Notes: generated by a model from the letters alone, not told the origin. A DNA stretch of 64,000 nucleotides from Halobacteriovorax sp. DA5 (GCF_002903145.1 NZ_PPDJ01000007.1:186001-250000), one strand, 5' to 3'. Numbered from the stretch's first letter, positions 18,339 through 26,594 are shown. Numbers and translations are program-made.

Positions 18339-19094
18339 ATGTATTTTCGACTCAATAACTGTAAGCATGCCCTAATAATTGGTGCCGGTCATGGAATTGG
18401 ACTTGGGATAGTGCAAAATTTATTAGAGAACTACTCAGGTATGCACGTCACAGCAACCTATCGAAAAAGAGAAAGTGCCTTAGATTTATTAAGCCTAGAA
18501 AAGTTATTTCCTAATAACTTACATGTATACCAGTTAGATCCTACTAAAGAAGAGCAGATAAAAAACATGGCCCTAGAACTTGTTGATAGCTCTTTTGATC
18601 TGATAATTAATAGCGTCGGAATGCTTCATGACATAGAACTTAATCCAGAAAAATCTCTTAAAGAATTTGATCCTGAGAATTTTATTAGAATTATTCAAGT
18701 GAACGCAATGGTTACACCACTCATTGGAAAGTATTTTGAAAAGAATCTAAGTAATACTCCTAGCCTTTTTGCAAGTATTTCAGCAAAAGTAGGAAGTATC
18801 GAAGATAATAAGATTGGTGGTTGGTACAGCTACCGAACTTCAAAAGCGGCACTGAATATGCTTATAAAAAATATCTCTATCGAATTCGAAAGAAAGAGAA
18901 AAAAATGTGTAGTTCTTGCTATTCATCCAGGAACGACTAAAACAATATTATCCGAACCATTTATAGGTAGAACTTCCTACATAATTCACGAGACACACGA
19001 AACAGCTTCTAATATACTTAATACCATTAATAATAGAGAACTTAGTGAAACTGGAAAGTTTCTATCTTGGGACGGCGGAGAAATTCCATGGTAA
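18339..19094 (+). CDS. Short-chain dehydrogenase/reductase
   Basis: About 251 residues, Rossmann fold. The cofactor loop is ALIIGAGHGIGLGIVQNLL, the structural NSVG motif is LIINSVGMLHD, and the catalytic YxxxK is WYSYRTSKAALNML with an upstream SISAKVG serine. Start chosen at ATG 18339 after AAAGGAG; upstream in-frame codons encode an implausible hydrophobic run that overlaps the divergent kinase gene. The length and the pattern resemble C-factor/CsgA-type SDRs. It overlaps the start of a flavin-reductase-like gene, so the two are cotranslated. NAD(P)-linked oxidoreductase; substrate unknown. Confidence 0.92.
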   Translation: MYFRLNNCKHALIIGAGHGIGLGIVQNLLENYSGMHVTATYRKRESALDLLSLEKLFPNNLHVYQLDPTKEEQIKNMALELVDSSFDLIINSVGMLHDIELNPEKSLKEFDPENFIRIIQVNAMVTPLIGKYFEKNLSNTPSLFASISAKVGSIEDNKIGGWYSYRTSKAALNMLIKNISIEFERKRKKCVVLAIHPGTTKTILSEPFIGRTSYIIHETHETASNILNTINNRELSETGKFLSWDGGEIPW

Positions 19095-19726
19095 CGACAA
19101 CAATTAATGATACTGATTTTAAAAACTTTGATGAGAGAAAGAGAATAAAATTCATAAATGCTTTATCAGGATTTAAGTCAGCAAATCTTGTCGGTACAAT
19201 CAATAATGAAGGACAAACTAATCTTTCAATTATCAGTTCTGTCGTTCATCTAGGTGCGTCTCCAGCTCTTATTGGCCTCGTGATTAGACCTGATACGGCC
19301 AGAAGAGATACACTAGAAAATATTCGTGAAAATGGCTTTTTTACGATTAACCATGTTAATGAAACAATTGTAGAAAAGGCCCATCAAACAAGTGCCCGCT
19401 ATCCTCAAGATCAAAGTGAATTTGATGCCTGTGGCCTAACTGAAGAGTACAAAGATAAATTTCTTGCACCATTTGTTTTAGAAGCAAATATTAAAATGGC
19501 GATAAAATTTGTGCGTGAAATTAAAATCGAGGAAAATGGTACACATTTTTTAATTGGTGAAATTAAAAGTGTTCACTTACCACAAGATTGCCTTGAGGAA
19601 GATGGCCATATCGATATTCATAAAGCCTCTACAATCTGTGTGTCAGGTCTAGATGCTTACTTTACGACGAGTGCTCTAGGTCGCCTCAGCTATGCAAAGG
19701 CCGATCGCCCACCAAGTTGGCTTTAG
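19088..19726 (+). CDS. Flavin reductase-like (FMN-binding split barrel) protein
   Basis: About 212 residues. The start is the ATG at 19088 inside the end of the SDR gene, after GGCGGAG. The segment SGFKSANLVGTINNEGQTNLSIISSVVHLGASPALIGLVIRP followed by RRDTLENIRENGFFTINHVN is the DIM6/NTAB flavin reductase domain, in which FMN binds at the Ser/Thr-rich strand. The C-terminal GRLSYAKADRPPSWL is also a family feature. It may supply reduced flavin or be a flavoprotein oxidoreductase acting with the coupled SDR. Confidence 0.88.
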   Translation: MVTTTINDTDFKNFDERKRIKFINALSGFKSANLVGTINNEGQTNLSIISSVVHLGASPALIGLVIRPDTARRDTLENIRENGFFTINHVNETIVEKAHQTSARYPQDQSEFDACGLTEEYKDKFLAPFVLEANIKMAIKFVREIKIEENGTHFLIGEIKSVHLPQDCLEEDGHIDIHKASTICVSGLDAYFTTSALGRLSYAKADRPPSWL

Positions 19727-19862
19727 AGAAAAATACAAAAATTTTCCTAGCTAGCATTGACACTATTTTTTTTGCTACCATTTTTTTATTACGAGAGGTA
19801 AATAACTAATTTTTCGACCTCTAAAGAATCTTTTTTACTACAAACCGTATCAAGGAGACTTT

Positions 19863-20216
19863 ATGTTAAAGAAAACTAATTTATGTGATTTTTCAAAACC
19901 TTTATTTTCTGACTTCGGTATTGAGCTGACATATGAACAGCATCAGAAAATAAAAGCACGACTCGATAGGCTTATGGACCGATGCCCTAATCATGGCCAC
20001 TATCAGCTTGAATTTAAGAAGCATGAGTCTAATTATATAGCTCAGCTCAGTATTAAGTCCTATTCGAAAAACTTCTATGCAAAAAAAGTTGCACATACCC
20101 CATATCAGGCATTTCTCCTTTTAGAGGAGGAAATCGATGAGCAATTATTAAAATGGAAAAGAGAAAGATTTAGTAATAGCTTAGCAAGTAATTTACGTGG
20201 ACCGCAAGTCGCGTAA
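19863..20216 (+). CDS. Hibernation-promoting-factor-like / sigma-54 modulation-like protein
   Basis: 117 residues, ATG preceded by CAAGGAGACT. After a short N-terminal extension the protein reads TYEQHQKIKARLDRLMDRCPNHGHYQLEFKKHESNYIAQLSI and ends HTPYQAFLLLEEEIDEQLLKWKRER, the helix pattern of RaiA/HPF proteins, which bind the ribosomal A/P sites to silence translation in starvation. The match is by pattern, not full identity, and the protein lacks the long-HPF C-terminal dimerisation domain. A TTGACA box lies about 100 bases upstream, and the leader contains a 6-bp hairpin (AGAGGT / ACCTCT). Confidence 0.6.
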   Translation: MLKKTNLCDFSKPLFSDFGIELTYEQHQKIKARLDRLMDRCPNHGHYQLEFKKHESNYIAQLSIKSYSKNFYAKKVAHTPYQAFLLLEEEIDEQLLKWKRERFSNSLASNLRGPQVA

Positions 20217-20244
20217 TTTATCCCTTGGCAAAACTCCTGACATC

Positions 20245-20270
20245 TCCAGGAACCAATTATGGTTCCTGGA
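20245..20270. terminator. Bidirectional hairpin between HPF-like and DUF6172 genes
   Basis: Perfect 11-bp inverted repeat TCCAGGAACCA and TGGTTCCTGGA around the loop ATTA, between convergent genes. No long T tract follows on either strand, so it may be a weak or factor-assisted terminator, or mainly protect the 3' ends. Confidence 0.55.
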
Positions 20271-20282
20271 ACTTAATTAGAT

Positions 20283-20576
20283 CTATTCTTTTGAACGAGG
20301 ATTACGGCGAGCTTGTTTTGCCATAATTTCTAAATAGAATGACTCAGCTTTTTCACTCACGAGTAAATCAATCTTTTTGTTGATTTCTTTTTCATGAATC
20401 GCTTGAGCAGATTCTGCACTTTCACCAATACGACAGTCGAAATCCCAAAAGTCAGAACCTTCAGGCAACTCTTTTCGACGCTCTCTTTTAATATACTTCT
20501 TTACTTCAAATTTAATTTTATCTGCGACTCTTTCAGCTGAGCGCTTTTCATCCACTAATTTAAATGTTTTCTTCAC
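20283..20576 (-). CDS. DUF6172-type conserved small protein
   Basis: 97 residues, strongly basic N-terminus: MKKTFKLVDEKRSAERVADKIKFEVKKYIKRERRKELPEG followed by SDFWDFDCRIG. I recognise the conserved DFWDFDC block and overall length as the DUF6172 family of unknown function. It is predicted to be soluble with a long helical C-terminal half. The gene is transcribed alone; its promoter region (20577-20694) is shared with the divergent methylglyoxal synthase gene. No function is proposed. Confidence 0.75.
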   Translation of the reverse strand: MKKTFKLVDEKRSAERVADKIKFEVKKYIKRERRKELPEGSDFWDFDCRIGESAESAQAIHEKEINKKIDLLVSEKAESFYLEIMAKQARRNPRSKE

Positions 20577-20694
20577 TTTAATCTCACTATTTATATGTAA
20601 TAGAAGCTTTTAGCATGGAAAATCTCGGAACACACCCTATTAATCACAACCTAGTTCACTTTACTTAAATTAAGGACAGGAATAGAATAAGACT

Positions 20695-21135
20695 ATGAAG
20701 AAAAAAACTATTGCCCTCGTGGCACACGATAGTAGAAAGAATGACCTAATCCAATGGACTTTAGATCACAAAGATAAACTAACTAATCATAATCTTTGTG
20801 CAACGGGAACAACTGGAAGACTTTTAGAAGAAAAATTAGGCATTAATATTCATAAGTACCTAAGTGGGCCTATTGGCGGAGACTTTCAAATTGGAAGTGC
20901 AATTGTTGAAGATCAAGTTGATATGCTTATTTTCTTTTGGGACCCATTAGAGTCAATGGCACACGATCCAGATATCAAGGCCTTGCTAAGAATTGCTACA
21001 CTTTACAATATCCCAATGGCCTGCAATCAAACAAGCGCTGACTATTTCATCAACTCAAGTTTAATGGACTCTGAATATGAGAGAAAACTTTCTGTGCTCA
21101 ATAATTACAATCAAGCACGAAAAGGAATTAATTAA
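20695..21135 (+). CDS. mgsA: Methylglyoxal synthase
   Basis: Converts dihydroxyacetone phosphate to methylglyoxal and phosphate, a bypass of lower glycolysis under phosphate limitation. 146 residues, the normal length. Diagnostic segments: IALVAHDSRKNDLIQW, the phosphate-binding LCATGTTGRLL, YLSGPIGGDFQIG with the catalytic aspartate region, and LIFFWDPLESMAHDPDIKALLR followed by MACNQTSADYFI. All catalytic residues appear in place. Transcribed on its own, converging on a cupin-like gene that it overlaps by eight bases. Confidence 0.97.
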   Translation: MKKKTIALVAHDSRKNDLIQWTLDHKDKLTNHNLCATGTTGRLLEEKLGINIHKYLSGPIGGDFQIGSAIVEDQVDMLIFFWDPLESMAHDPDIKALLRIATLYNIPMACNQTSADYFINSSLMDSEYERKLSVLNNYNQARKGIN

Positions 21136-21958
21136 AAAAGTCCATATACACCTTAAACCAAGGAGTATCTCCAAAGCGCTCAACTACTTTATCAAAGAAG
21201 ACTTCAACACCTTCTTCAGTTAGGCCCATTTGGTCATATGAAAGCTGCTCATAAAGATTCATGATAAGACTTGGTGTAAATGAATCCATAAGTTTTTCTA
21301 GATAAGCTAAGCCTTGTTGAGGATTGCGTGTAAGAAGATAATCATAGATTGATAATCTTTTAATATCACATGCCTCTGCAGAGCGTTTTTGAATACTAAG
21401 TCCATTATCAAAGTGATGCCATTGAGGAGTTTTATCATTTACTGTTCGAATACAAAGGGTAACGGTTGGGTTTTGCTCGTGAAGTACACGATGTGAGAAC
21501 TCCAGCCCTCTTTTAATCTCACGGATATCACCCTTAACCAAAGTTTCATCGATTACACATTCGATTTCACTTGTGTAGATATCAGGAAAGAATTCTTCTT
21601 TCATATGAACCTTAAATACTTCATGTCTTGACTCTCCGGCCACAACTTGAAAAGCTCCACAAAAAGAATGTGAATGGATTGAAGTATCTAAAGTCTGCCA
21701 GAAATATAGATCAACAACAAAGTGTCCATTATTGAAGATTGTAACAGGTGGCTGACCAAATCCGTTATAAACATTAACTTGCTCAGGAAGAGTCTCTTGC
21801 TCTAAACTCCACTGCGCAATAAATGATTCAATCTCTTCAAGTTCAAAATCAAACTTAGACTTCAAAAGATAATCAGTACATACTCTTGAAAAGTCTTCTT
21901 CACTTGGCCTCAAGGCTTCTATTTCTTTTCCAATATTCAAAAGGTCTTTTATATTCAT
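21128..21958 (-). CDS. Hypothetical protein with cupin-like metal-site segment
   Basis: 276 residues, no signal peptide. The middle reads LYFWQTLDTSIHSHSFCGAFQVVAGESRHEVFKV, resembling the His-x-His motif of a cupin, and a later HRVLHEQNPTVTLCIRTV could provide the second motif, as in cysteine-dioxygenase-like cupins. The C-terminal third is alpha-helical and unlike any family I know. The gene starts 13 bases after the stop of an exported-protein gene on the same strand. An oxidative or sugar-binding cupin is possible; no function is assigned. Confidence 0.55.
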   Translation of the reverse strand: MNIKDLLNIGKEIEALRPSEEDFSRVCTDYLLKSKFDFELEEIESFIAQWSLEQETLPEQVNVYNGFGQPPVTIFNNGHFVVDLYFWQTLDTSIHSHSFCGAFQVVAGESRHEVFKVHMKEEFFPDIYTSEIECVIDETLVKGDIREIKRGLEFSHRVLHEQNPTVTLCIRTVNDKTPQWHHFDNGLSIQKRSAEACDIKRLSIYDYLLTRNPQQGLAYLEKLMDSFTPSLIMNLYEQLSYDQMGLTEEGVEVFFDKVVERFGDTPWFKVYMDFFN

Positions 21959-21971
21959 TTAATTCTCATTT

Positions 21972-22430
21972 TTAAATTCGTGTAAAATTACACATTCTTG
22001 TTTTCTTAAAATACTGGCCATCACGATTTCTTCCACTATAGATTCTTGAATAGCTCATTTCCTCACCATCGACTTTAAGAAATCCCACTCCCTGTGCATT
22101 GGAAGTTTGATTACGATCTTTCATCCATTGAACACGATCGACATTAAAGTAAAGACTCTGCCCATCTCTGCCCCAGTATAGGTTGTGAACATTAAATGTC
22201 TTTTCATATTTATTCTCATATTGTTCACTATAAGGCTTACCTATCTTATAATCCATCCCATAAAAATTTATGTGCTCACAGCTCTCCTGCTTAATGTAGA
22301 GTTTTTCAACTTTAACTGATCCATCTCGATCACAAAGCCCTTCCCATGTACCAGTAAGTGCTGGGCAATTGGCAAACGAGCTAAGAGAAATTAGGCTTAA
22401 AATTGAGAATTTTAAATTGCGATGATTCAT
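21972..22430 (-). CDS. Exported hypothetical protein
   Basis: 152 residues with a Sec signal peptide (about residues 1-20, ending SLSSFANC). The mature part has several Trp and Tyr residues, WEGLCDRDG, and four to five cysteines, suggesting a small disulfide-bonded beta protein resembling lipocalin-like or calycin folds only in length. It lies in the same direction just before the cupin-like gene. No family recognised. Confidence 0.6.
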   Translation of the reverse strand: MNHRNLKFSILSLISLSSFANCPALTGTWEGLCDRDGSVKVEKLYIKQESCEHINFYGMDYKIGKPYSEQYENKYEKTFNVHNLYWGRDGQSLYFNVDRVQWMKDRNQTSNAQGVGFLKVDGEEMSYSRIYSGRNRDGQYFKKTRMCNFTRI

Positions 22431-22511
22431 TAGTCTTCCTTAAGTATATTTAACTTCATTTATAGATAAGTTTAGCTGTTTTTTCTCTATAATGAAAAGT
22501 GGAGTTTTATC

Positions 22512-23297
22512 ATGCTGGCCTTACTTACGTTAACGATCATTTTATTTACTTCAATAACCATTGTGAAAGTTGCCACAAAAATACTGGTATTGACGGGATT
22601 AAGTGATGAGGTGGCAAGATTTCAGGCAAAGTCAGCTCTTACTGGAACAGGATACACGACCAGTGAGTCTGAAAGTCTTGTTAATCATCCTTTGAGAAGG
22701 CGCGTTCTCAGTTTTCTAATGACTATTAGTAATGTAGGTATAATCTCTGTTATATCAACCGCTATTTTATCATTTGTTAATATCGATACAACAGTTGAAG
22801 GACTTAGTCGTTTTGCAGTTGCGATCACTCTTTTTTCAATAATTATATACATCACACAAAGCAATTTCTTTAATAAGTGGCTTAATAAGAAACTTAAAGT
22901 TTACTTAGGAAAACTATCAAATGTGGAACTCGTGGATTACGCAAATCTCCTACATCTTGGAGATAGTTTTGGTATTGGAGAAGTGTATGTTTCAGATAAT
23001 CACTGGTTTGCTAATAAAACTGTAAGAGAGCTCTCACTTCCGAGAGAGGGACTTATTGTCCTCGGAGTGCAAGTTGCTAACGGAGAATACTTAGGACTTC
23101 CCTCAAAAGACTATGTCATAACGACTGGTGATACGGCCATTTTATACGGAAGAGCAGATATGCTTAGTGAGATAAGTACGAGAACAGTTGATATTGGTGA
23201 TACAGAACGAAAAGAGGCCATCGAAAAATTAGCAGAAATTCGAAAAGAAGAAAAAGTTAGAGAAGAGGAAATTGTTGAAACCCGTGAAGCAAGCTAA
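22512..23297 (+). CDS. Membrane protein with RCK_C (TrkA-C) domain
   Basis: 261 residues. Three hydrophobic segments in the first ~125 residues (near 1-20, 68-88, 98-118), then a TrkA-C domain at about 150-230 (ELSLPREGLIVLGVQVANGEY through YVITTGDTAILYGRADML), then a charged tail rich in Lys and Glu. RCK_C domains sense ligands and regulate K+ or other ion transport. A potassium-channel pore is not present, so it may be an accessory subunit or a regulator of a transporter. Its stop overlaps the convergent NnrS gene by four bases. Confidence 0.75.
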   Translation: MLALLTLTIILFTSITIVKVATKILVLTGLSDEVARFQAKSALTGTGYTTSESESLVNHPLRRRVLSFLMTISNVGIISVISTAILSFVNIDTTVEGLSRFAVAITLFSIIIYITQSNFFNKWLNKKLKVYLGKLSNVELVDYANLLHLGDSFGIGEVYVSDNHWFANKTVRELSLPREGLIVLGVQVANGEYLGLPSKDYVITTGDTAILYGRADMLSEISTRTVDIGDTERKEAIEKLAEIRKEEKVREEEIVETREAS

Positions 23298-24457
23298 TAC
23301 TCTCTTCCATCTGGTCTTGGTGCTATTAGAATTTTAAAGTACTTAAGAAGAAAAATAGCAAACCCACCACACCAAAATAATACGGCCACATACAAACTAG
23401 TAAAATAATACTGTAACGATATGATTGGAATTAACGAACGTGTTAGTGCACCAATTATGATTAGTAGATAAGATAACTTCGTCCAAGTATCTGCTTGAAT
23501 TGATCGACCAGTATGTCCTAGCGAAACACGTGTCATTATCCCTATTGCAACGACTGCTAGCCCCCCAGCAAGAAGTAGATGTAAGGCTGCATTTGTCTCA
23601 TTAACACGCATATTAAAAATACCTACAAATCGTAGAATTAACTCAAGATTAATTAGTGCAATTCCTATGTGCAGAATAAAGAGGATCGGAATGCTTATAG
23701 TTGCTAAAGGACGCCATAAATATTGTCTAAAGCAATTTGAGACAATAGCAATAATAAGAATTGCGAGGTTAATAGCTGAAAGATTGTCTTGATTCCATAA
23801 AACGGCCAGCATCAAAACAGAAGCTAAGCTAAGAAGGTTTAGCCAATTAGGAACATCAATACTAATATTTGATATTTTACTTCTGGAAAAGAAAGGTATT
23901 ACCCTTCCAGCGATCAACAAAATAATAAAACGTATTAGCCCAATCGCAAGGTCTCTTCCATAATCTGCCACGACAGCTTCTTGAAATAAATTTCCCCACG
24001 TGTGCAAAAAACTACTCAAAGAAAAGCCTAATAGTAGAGGAATAAAAACAAATTTCTGCTTTGGAAAATGCCAAAGTTTAACTAAAAGCATTATTAATAA
24101 TATAGGGAAAAAAAGATTTAAGTTAATAAGCAAGCTAGAGGGCCCAAGAGGAATAAAATAGGCCAACCTTTCAAGGCCCCAAATGAGAAGTAAGAAAGCC
24201 AACCACTTTCCTTGATAAGGCCTAGAACCAGTCCAATTAGCACTTGCTGTTAACAAAAATCCAGCGATCAAGGCACCACAAAAACCAAAGAGCATTTCAT
24301 GCGAGTGCCAAAATATCGTATCAAGCGAGTTCAGTGGTACATCGATGTGCCCAAGATAAGAAAGAACCCAAATAATGGGATTAAGGGCCGCCATTAATCC
24401 GGCCATAAGAAAAAATGGCCTAAAACTGATTGAAAATAGTGCTCTTAATCCCATCAC
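23294..24457 (-). CDS. nnrS: NnrS family haem-copper membrane protein
   Basis: 387 residues, about 12 hydrophobic segments, opening FSISFRPFFLMAGLMAALNPIIW and HSHEMLFGFCGALIAGFLLTASANW; these segments with their His residues are characteristic of NnrS, a haem- and copper-containing membrane protein important in nitrosative stress and denitrification. The later INETNAALHLLLAGGLAVVAIGIMTRVSLGHTGR-like region also matches. It lies nine bases after a truncated haemoglobin gene and opposite an NsrR-like repressor, so the three form a nitric-oxide response module. Confidence 0.93.
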   Translation of the reverse strand: MMGLRALFSISFRPFFLMAGLMAALNPIIWVLSYLGHIDVPLNSLDTIFWHSHEMLFGFCGALIAGFLLTASANWTGSRPYQGKWLAFLLLIWGLERLAYFIPLGPSSLLINLNLFFPILLIMLLVKLWHFPKQKFVFIPLLLGFSLSSFLHTWGNLFQEAVVADYGRDLAIGLIRFIILLIAGRVIPFFSRSKISNISIDVPNWLNLLSLASVLMLAVLWNQDNLSAINLAILIIAIVSNCFRQYLWRPLATISIPILFILHIGIALINLELILRFVGIFNMRVNETNAALHLLLAGGLAVVAIGIMTRVSLGHTGRSIQADTWTKLSYLLIIIGALTRSLIPIISLQYYFTSLYVAVLFWCGGFAIFLLKYFKILIAPRPDGREY

Positions 24458-24466
24458 TCTCTCTGC

Positions 24467-24832
24467 TTACTTAAGAAGAACGTCGGCCCTAGTCGACTCA
24501 GCAATTGCTGCAGCTTCTTTAATTAGCTCATCTGCCACACCCAGCTCTTGTAAAGTAGCGCCAAGATTTTCAACAACGGCATTGAAATGCTCATCATTTA
24601 ATCCTTGAGCAACAAGGGCCTCGTGAGCTTCTCTCATTCCCTTTCCATCATATGTATTTGGACCACCAAAGGCATAAGTTAAAAACATAATTTGCTTTCT
24701 TCTTTGAGCGGCCATATCGATTCCTTCAAAAAAGTGCCTAATGCGCTCATCAGCTAGAACCTTATTATAAAAAACATCGACAGCTGCGTTAACTGCTTCT
24801 CTACCACCAATTCTTTCAAATAACTTTGTCAT
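24467..24832 (-). CDS. Group 1 truncated haemoglobin
   Basis: 121 residues, length and pattern of trHbN. Visible: LFERIGGREAVNAAVDVFYNKVLADERIRHFF, where the B-helix Tyr is at VFY and a CD-turn Phe follows; KQIMFLTYAFGGP; and the proximal histidine in MREAHEALVAQGLNDEHFNAVV. Such haemoglobins detoxify nitric oxide to nitrate. The gene precedes nnrS by nine bases and its start faces the nsrR-like gene; the 15-bp palindrome at 24858-24872 lies just upstream and would let the regulator control it. Confidence 0.93.
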   Translation of the reverse strand: MTKLFERIGGREAVNAAVDVFYNKVLADERIRHFFEGIDMAAQRRKQIMFLTYAFGGPNTYDGKGMREAHEALVAQGLNDEHFNAVVENLGATLQELGVADELIKEAAAIAESTRADVLLK

Positions 24833-24857
24833 TTCATCTCCTTAATATATATCTGAA

Positions 24858-24872
24858 ATACATATTATGTAT
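24858..24872. promoter_or_regulatory. Candidate NsrR-type operator
   Basis: Perfect palindrome ATACATA-T-TATGTAT between the truncated haemoglobin gene and the divergent Rrf2-family regulator, preceded by GAA. NsrR and related Rrf2 sites are AT-rich dyads with ATGNATTT-like halves; this resembles one without matching fully. Binding is inferred. Confidence 0.6.
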
Positions 24873-24912
24873 GCTAGACTTAAATGGTATTAAAGTAAAC
24901 AGGAAAATTAAT

Positions 24913-25347
24913 ATGCGTTTGGCCAGTTTTACAGATTATAGTTTACGAGTACTTATATATATCGCTCTAAAGGGCGATGAACGCTCTACTGTAGCAGAGA
25001 TAGCCGACAAGTATAAAATCTCAAGAAATCATCTTGTGAAAGTCGTTCACAATCTTTCCTCAATGGGAATCATTGACTCCTATAAAGGAAAAGGTGGAGG
25101 CATCACGCTTTCTACTGCACCTGGCCAAATAGTAATTGGAAACTTAGTACGCCAATTAGAAGAGGACTCTCCACTTGTTGAGTGCTTTGGTAATTCAGGA
25201 AATTGTATAATTAATCCAACTTGTAAGTTAAAGAGTGCACTGATAATTGCTCAAAATAAATTCTATGAAGCACTCAATGAATACACATTGGACGATCTTA
25301 TTTCTAATAAAGCAAAATTAGTCGAAATCTTTACAGCGGACAATTAG
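24913..25347 (+). CDS. nsrR: NsrR-like Rrf2-family nitric-oxide-sensing repressor
   Basis: About 144 residues; the start is taken at the ATG at 24913 (MRLASFTDYSLRVLIY) with AGGAAA upstream. The N-terminal winged helix (EIADKYKISRNHLVKVVHNLSSMG) and wing GKGGGITL are typical. Three cysteines (ECFGNSGNCIINPTCKL) match the [4Fe-4S] ligand set of NsrR. It probably represses itself, the divergent haemoglobin gene and nnrS until nitric oxide destroys the cluster. Its stop overlaps the convergent MerR gene by 17 bases. Confidence 0.92.
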   Translation: MRLASFTDYSLRVLIYIALKGDERSTVAEIADKYKISRNHLVKVVHNLSSMGIIDSYKGKGGGITLSTAPGQIVIGNLVRQLEEDSPLVECFGNSGNCIINPTCKLKSALIIAQNKFYEALNEYTLDDLISNKAKLVEIFTADN

Positions 25348-25672
25348 ACTCTAACAGTCCCCTAATATTCTTTTGAAATTTTCTGATAACTTTTATTTGC
25401 TCATCTAGTTGAGTTAATTTTTCTTCAAGTTGTTTTCGAAGTCTACCATTTGGATTTTTAGAGGCGAGTACTTTTGCCATTGACTTAATTTCAGAAAGTG
25501 AAAAACCAAGCTCTTTTGCCTGCACAATTAGTTTTAAAAGTTCGACAGCTTCAACAGGATAAACTCGATAGCCATTATCACCTCTTTTAGGAACAAGAAG
25601 CTCCATCTTTTCATAATAACGAATGGCCGATGAAGGTATTCCCGTCTGCTTAGATAAATCACCTATTTTCAT
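25331..25672 (-). CDS. MerR-family transcriptional regulator
   Basis: 113 residues. The N-terminal winged helix is MKIGDLSKQTGIPSSAIRYYEKMELLVPKRGDNGYRVYP, then a dimerisation coiled coil ending LEEKLTQLDEQIKVIRKFQKNIRGLL. No cysteine cluster typical of metal sensors is present apart from one near the C-terminus, so it is not a classic metal sensor. It is divergent from an exported metallo-hydrolase gene whose promoter has a 20-bp spacer with a central dyad, the hallmark of MerR-activated promoters. Inducer unknown. Confidence 0.92.
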   Translation of the reverse strand: MKIGDLSKQTGIPSSAIRYYEKMELLVPKRGDNGYRVYPVEAVELLKLIVQAKELGFSLSEIKSMAKVLASKNPNGRLRKQLEEKLTQLDEQIKVIRKFQKNIRGLLESNCPL

Positions 25673-25688
25673 TTTTTTACTCCAGAGC

Positions 25689-25720
25689 TTGACCTTAAAG
25701 TATGGTTTAAGGTTTATACT
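25689..25720 (+). promoter_or_regulatory. MerR-type promoter with 20-bp spacer and central dyad
   Basis: -35 TTGACC at 25689-25694 and -10 TATACT at 25715-25720 are 20 bases apart, too long for normal sigma-70 recognition but typical of MerR-controlled promoters. Between them is a perfect dyad CCTTAAA-N6-TTTAAGG (25693-25712). It would drive the downstream metallo-hydrolase gene, under control of the divergent MerR protein. Confidence 0.8.
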
Positions 25721-25750
25721 AATCTAAACTAATCATAAAAAGGAAAACAA

Positions 25751-26593
25751 GTGAAATATTTTTTTACAGTACTATTAGCATTTAATATTCTAGCGGCAAG
25801 TGAAGCTCCTCGCTTTTCAATTATTCAAACAGGCACAGCAAAGACATTAGAGGCCCTAATTTATGAAGAAGGTAGTCTTTTTAAAACAATGATGGTGAAT
25901 CATGCCGGTTTTCTCATAGAGAATAAAGGTAAGTATATTCTTTTTGAAACTGGCCTAGGCGATGATGTGCATGATCAATTTGCACTCGATATGTCTTGGT
26001 GGGCAAAGCCTATATTTGCTTACCATAAGCTTGATTCAATTAAAGATCAAATCAAGGATCACTATAAGATTGAAAATATTATTCTTTCTCATGCTCATTG
26101 GGACCATGCTAGTGGCCTTATCGATTATCCAGAAATTACAACACTTGTAAGCGAAGAAGAAATGCATGAAGTAATTCACCCTACTCCAAATCGTACATTT
26201 CCTTCTCAATTTAAAAATATCAAAACAAAAGCTTTTAAATGGAAAGAAGAAGAATACCTTAGTTTTCACAAATACTATGATGTATTTGGGGACAGGAATG
26301 TCATAATTGTACCTCTTTTTGGACATACCCATGGCTCACTTGGAATTATTCTCAATAATGCTAAAGATGGTAAGAAGTATTTCTTTGTCGGCGATGCTAT
26401 TTGGACAACAAGACAACTTAGTCCACTTCAAAACAAGCCCTATCTTTCTTCTAAGTTAGTTGATACAGACAAGGCGATGGCACGTAAGAAAATTGAGATC
26501 GTAAAACTAATGCAACAAAAAGGCTACATCATTGTACCAACACACGACTTCTACGTGCATGAATCACTTGGCTATTATCCAAAATGGAATTGA
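25751..26593 (+). CDS. Exported metallo-beta-lactamase-fold hydrolase
   Basis: 280 residues, GTG start after AAAGGAAA. Sec signal peptide in the first ~16 residues (KYFFTVLLAFNILAAS). The MBL signature HAHWDHASG provides the HxHxDH zinc site, and further ligands are GHTHGS, VGDAIW and the terminal PTHD. Substrate could be a lactone, ester or other small molecule; the domain order resembles AHL-lactonase-like or PhnP-like enzymes but cannot distinguish them. The MerR promoter upstream says it is inducible. It ends one base before the convergent TRIC gene. Confidence 0.85.
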   Translation: MKYFFTVLLAFNILAASEAPRFSIIQTGTAKTLEALIYEEGSLFKTMMVNHAGFLIENKGKYILFETGLGDDVHDQFALDMSWWAKPIFAYHKLDSIKDQIKDHYKIENIILSHAHWDHASGLIDYPEITTLVSEEEMHEVIHPTPNRTFPSQFKNIKTKAFKWKEEEYLSFHKYYDVFGDRNVIIVPLFGHTHGSLGIILNNAKDGKKYFFVGDAIWTTRQLSPLQNKPYLSSKLVDTDKAMARKKIEIVKLMQQKGYIIVPTHDFYVHESLGYYPKWN

Positions 26594-26594
26594 G

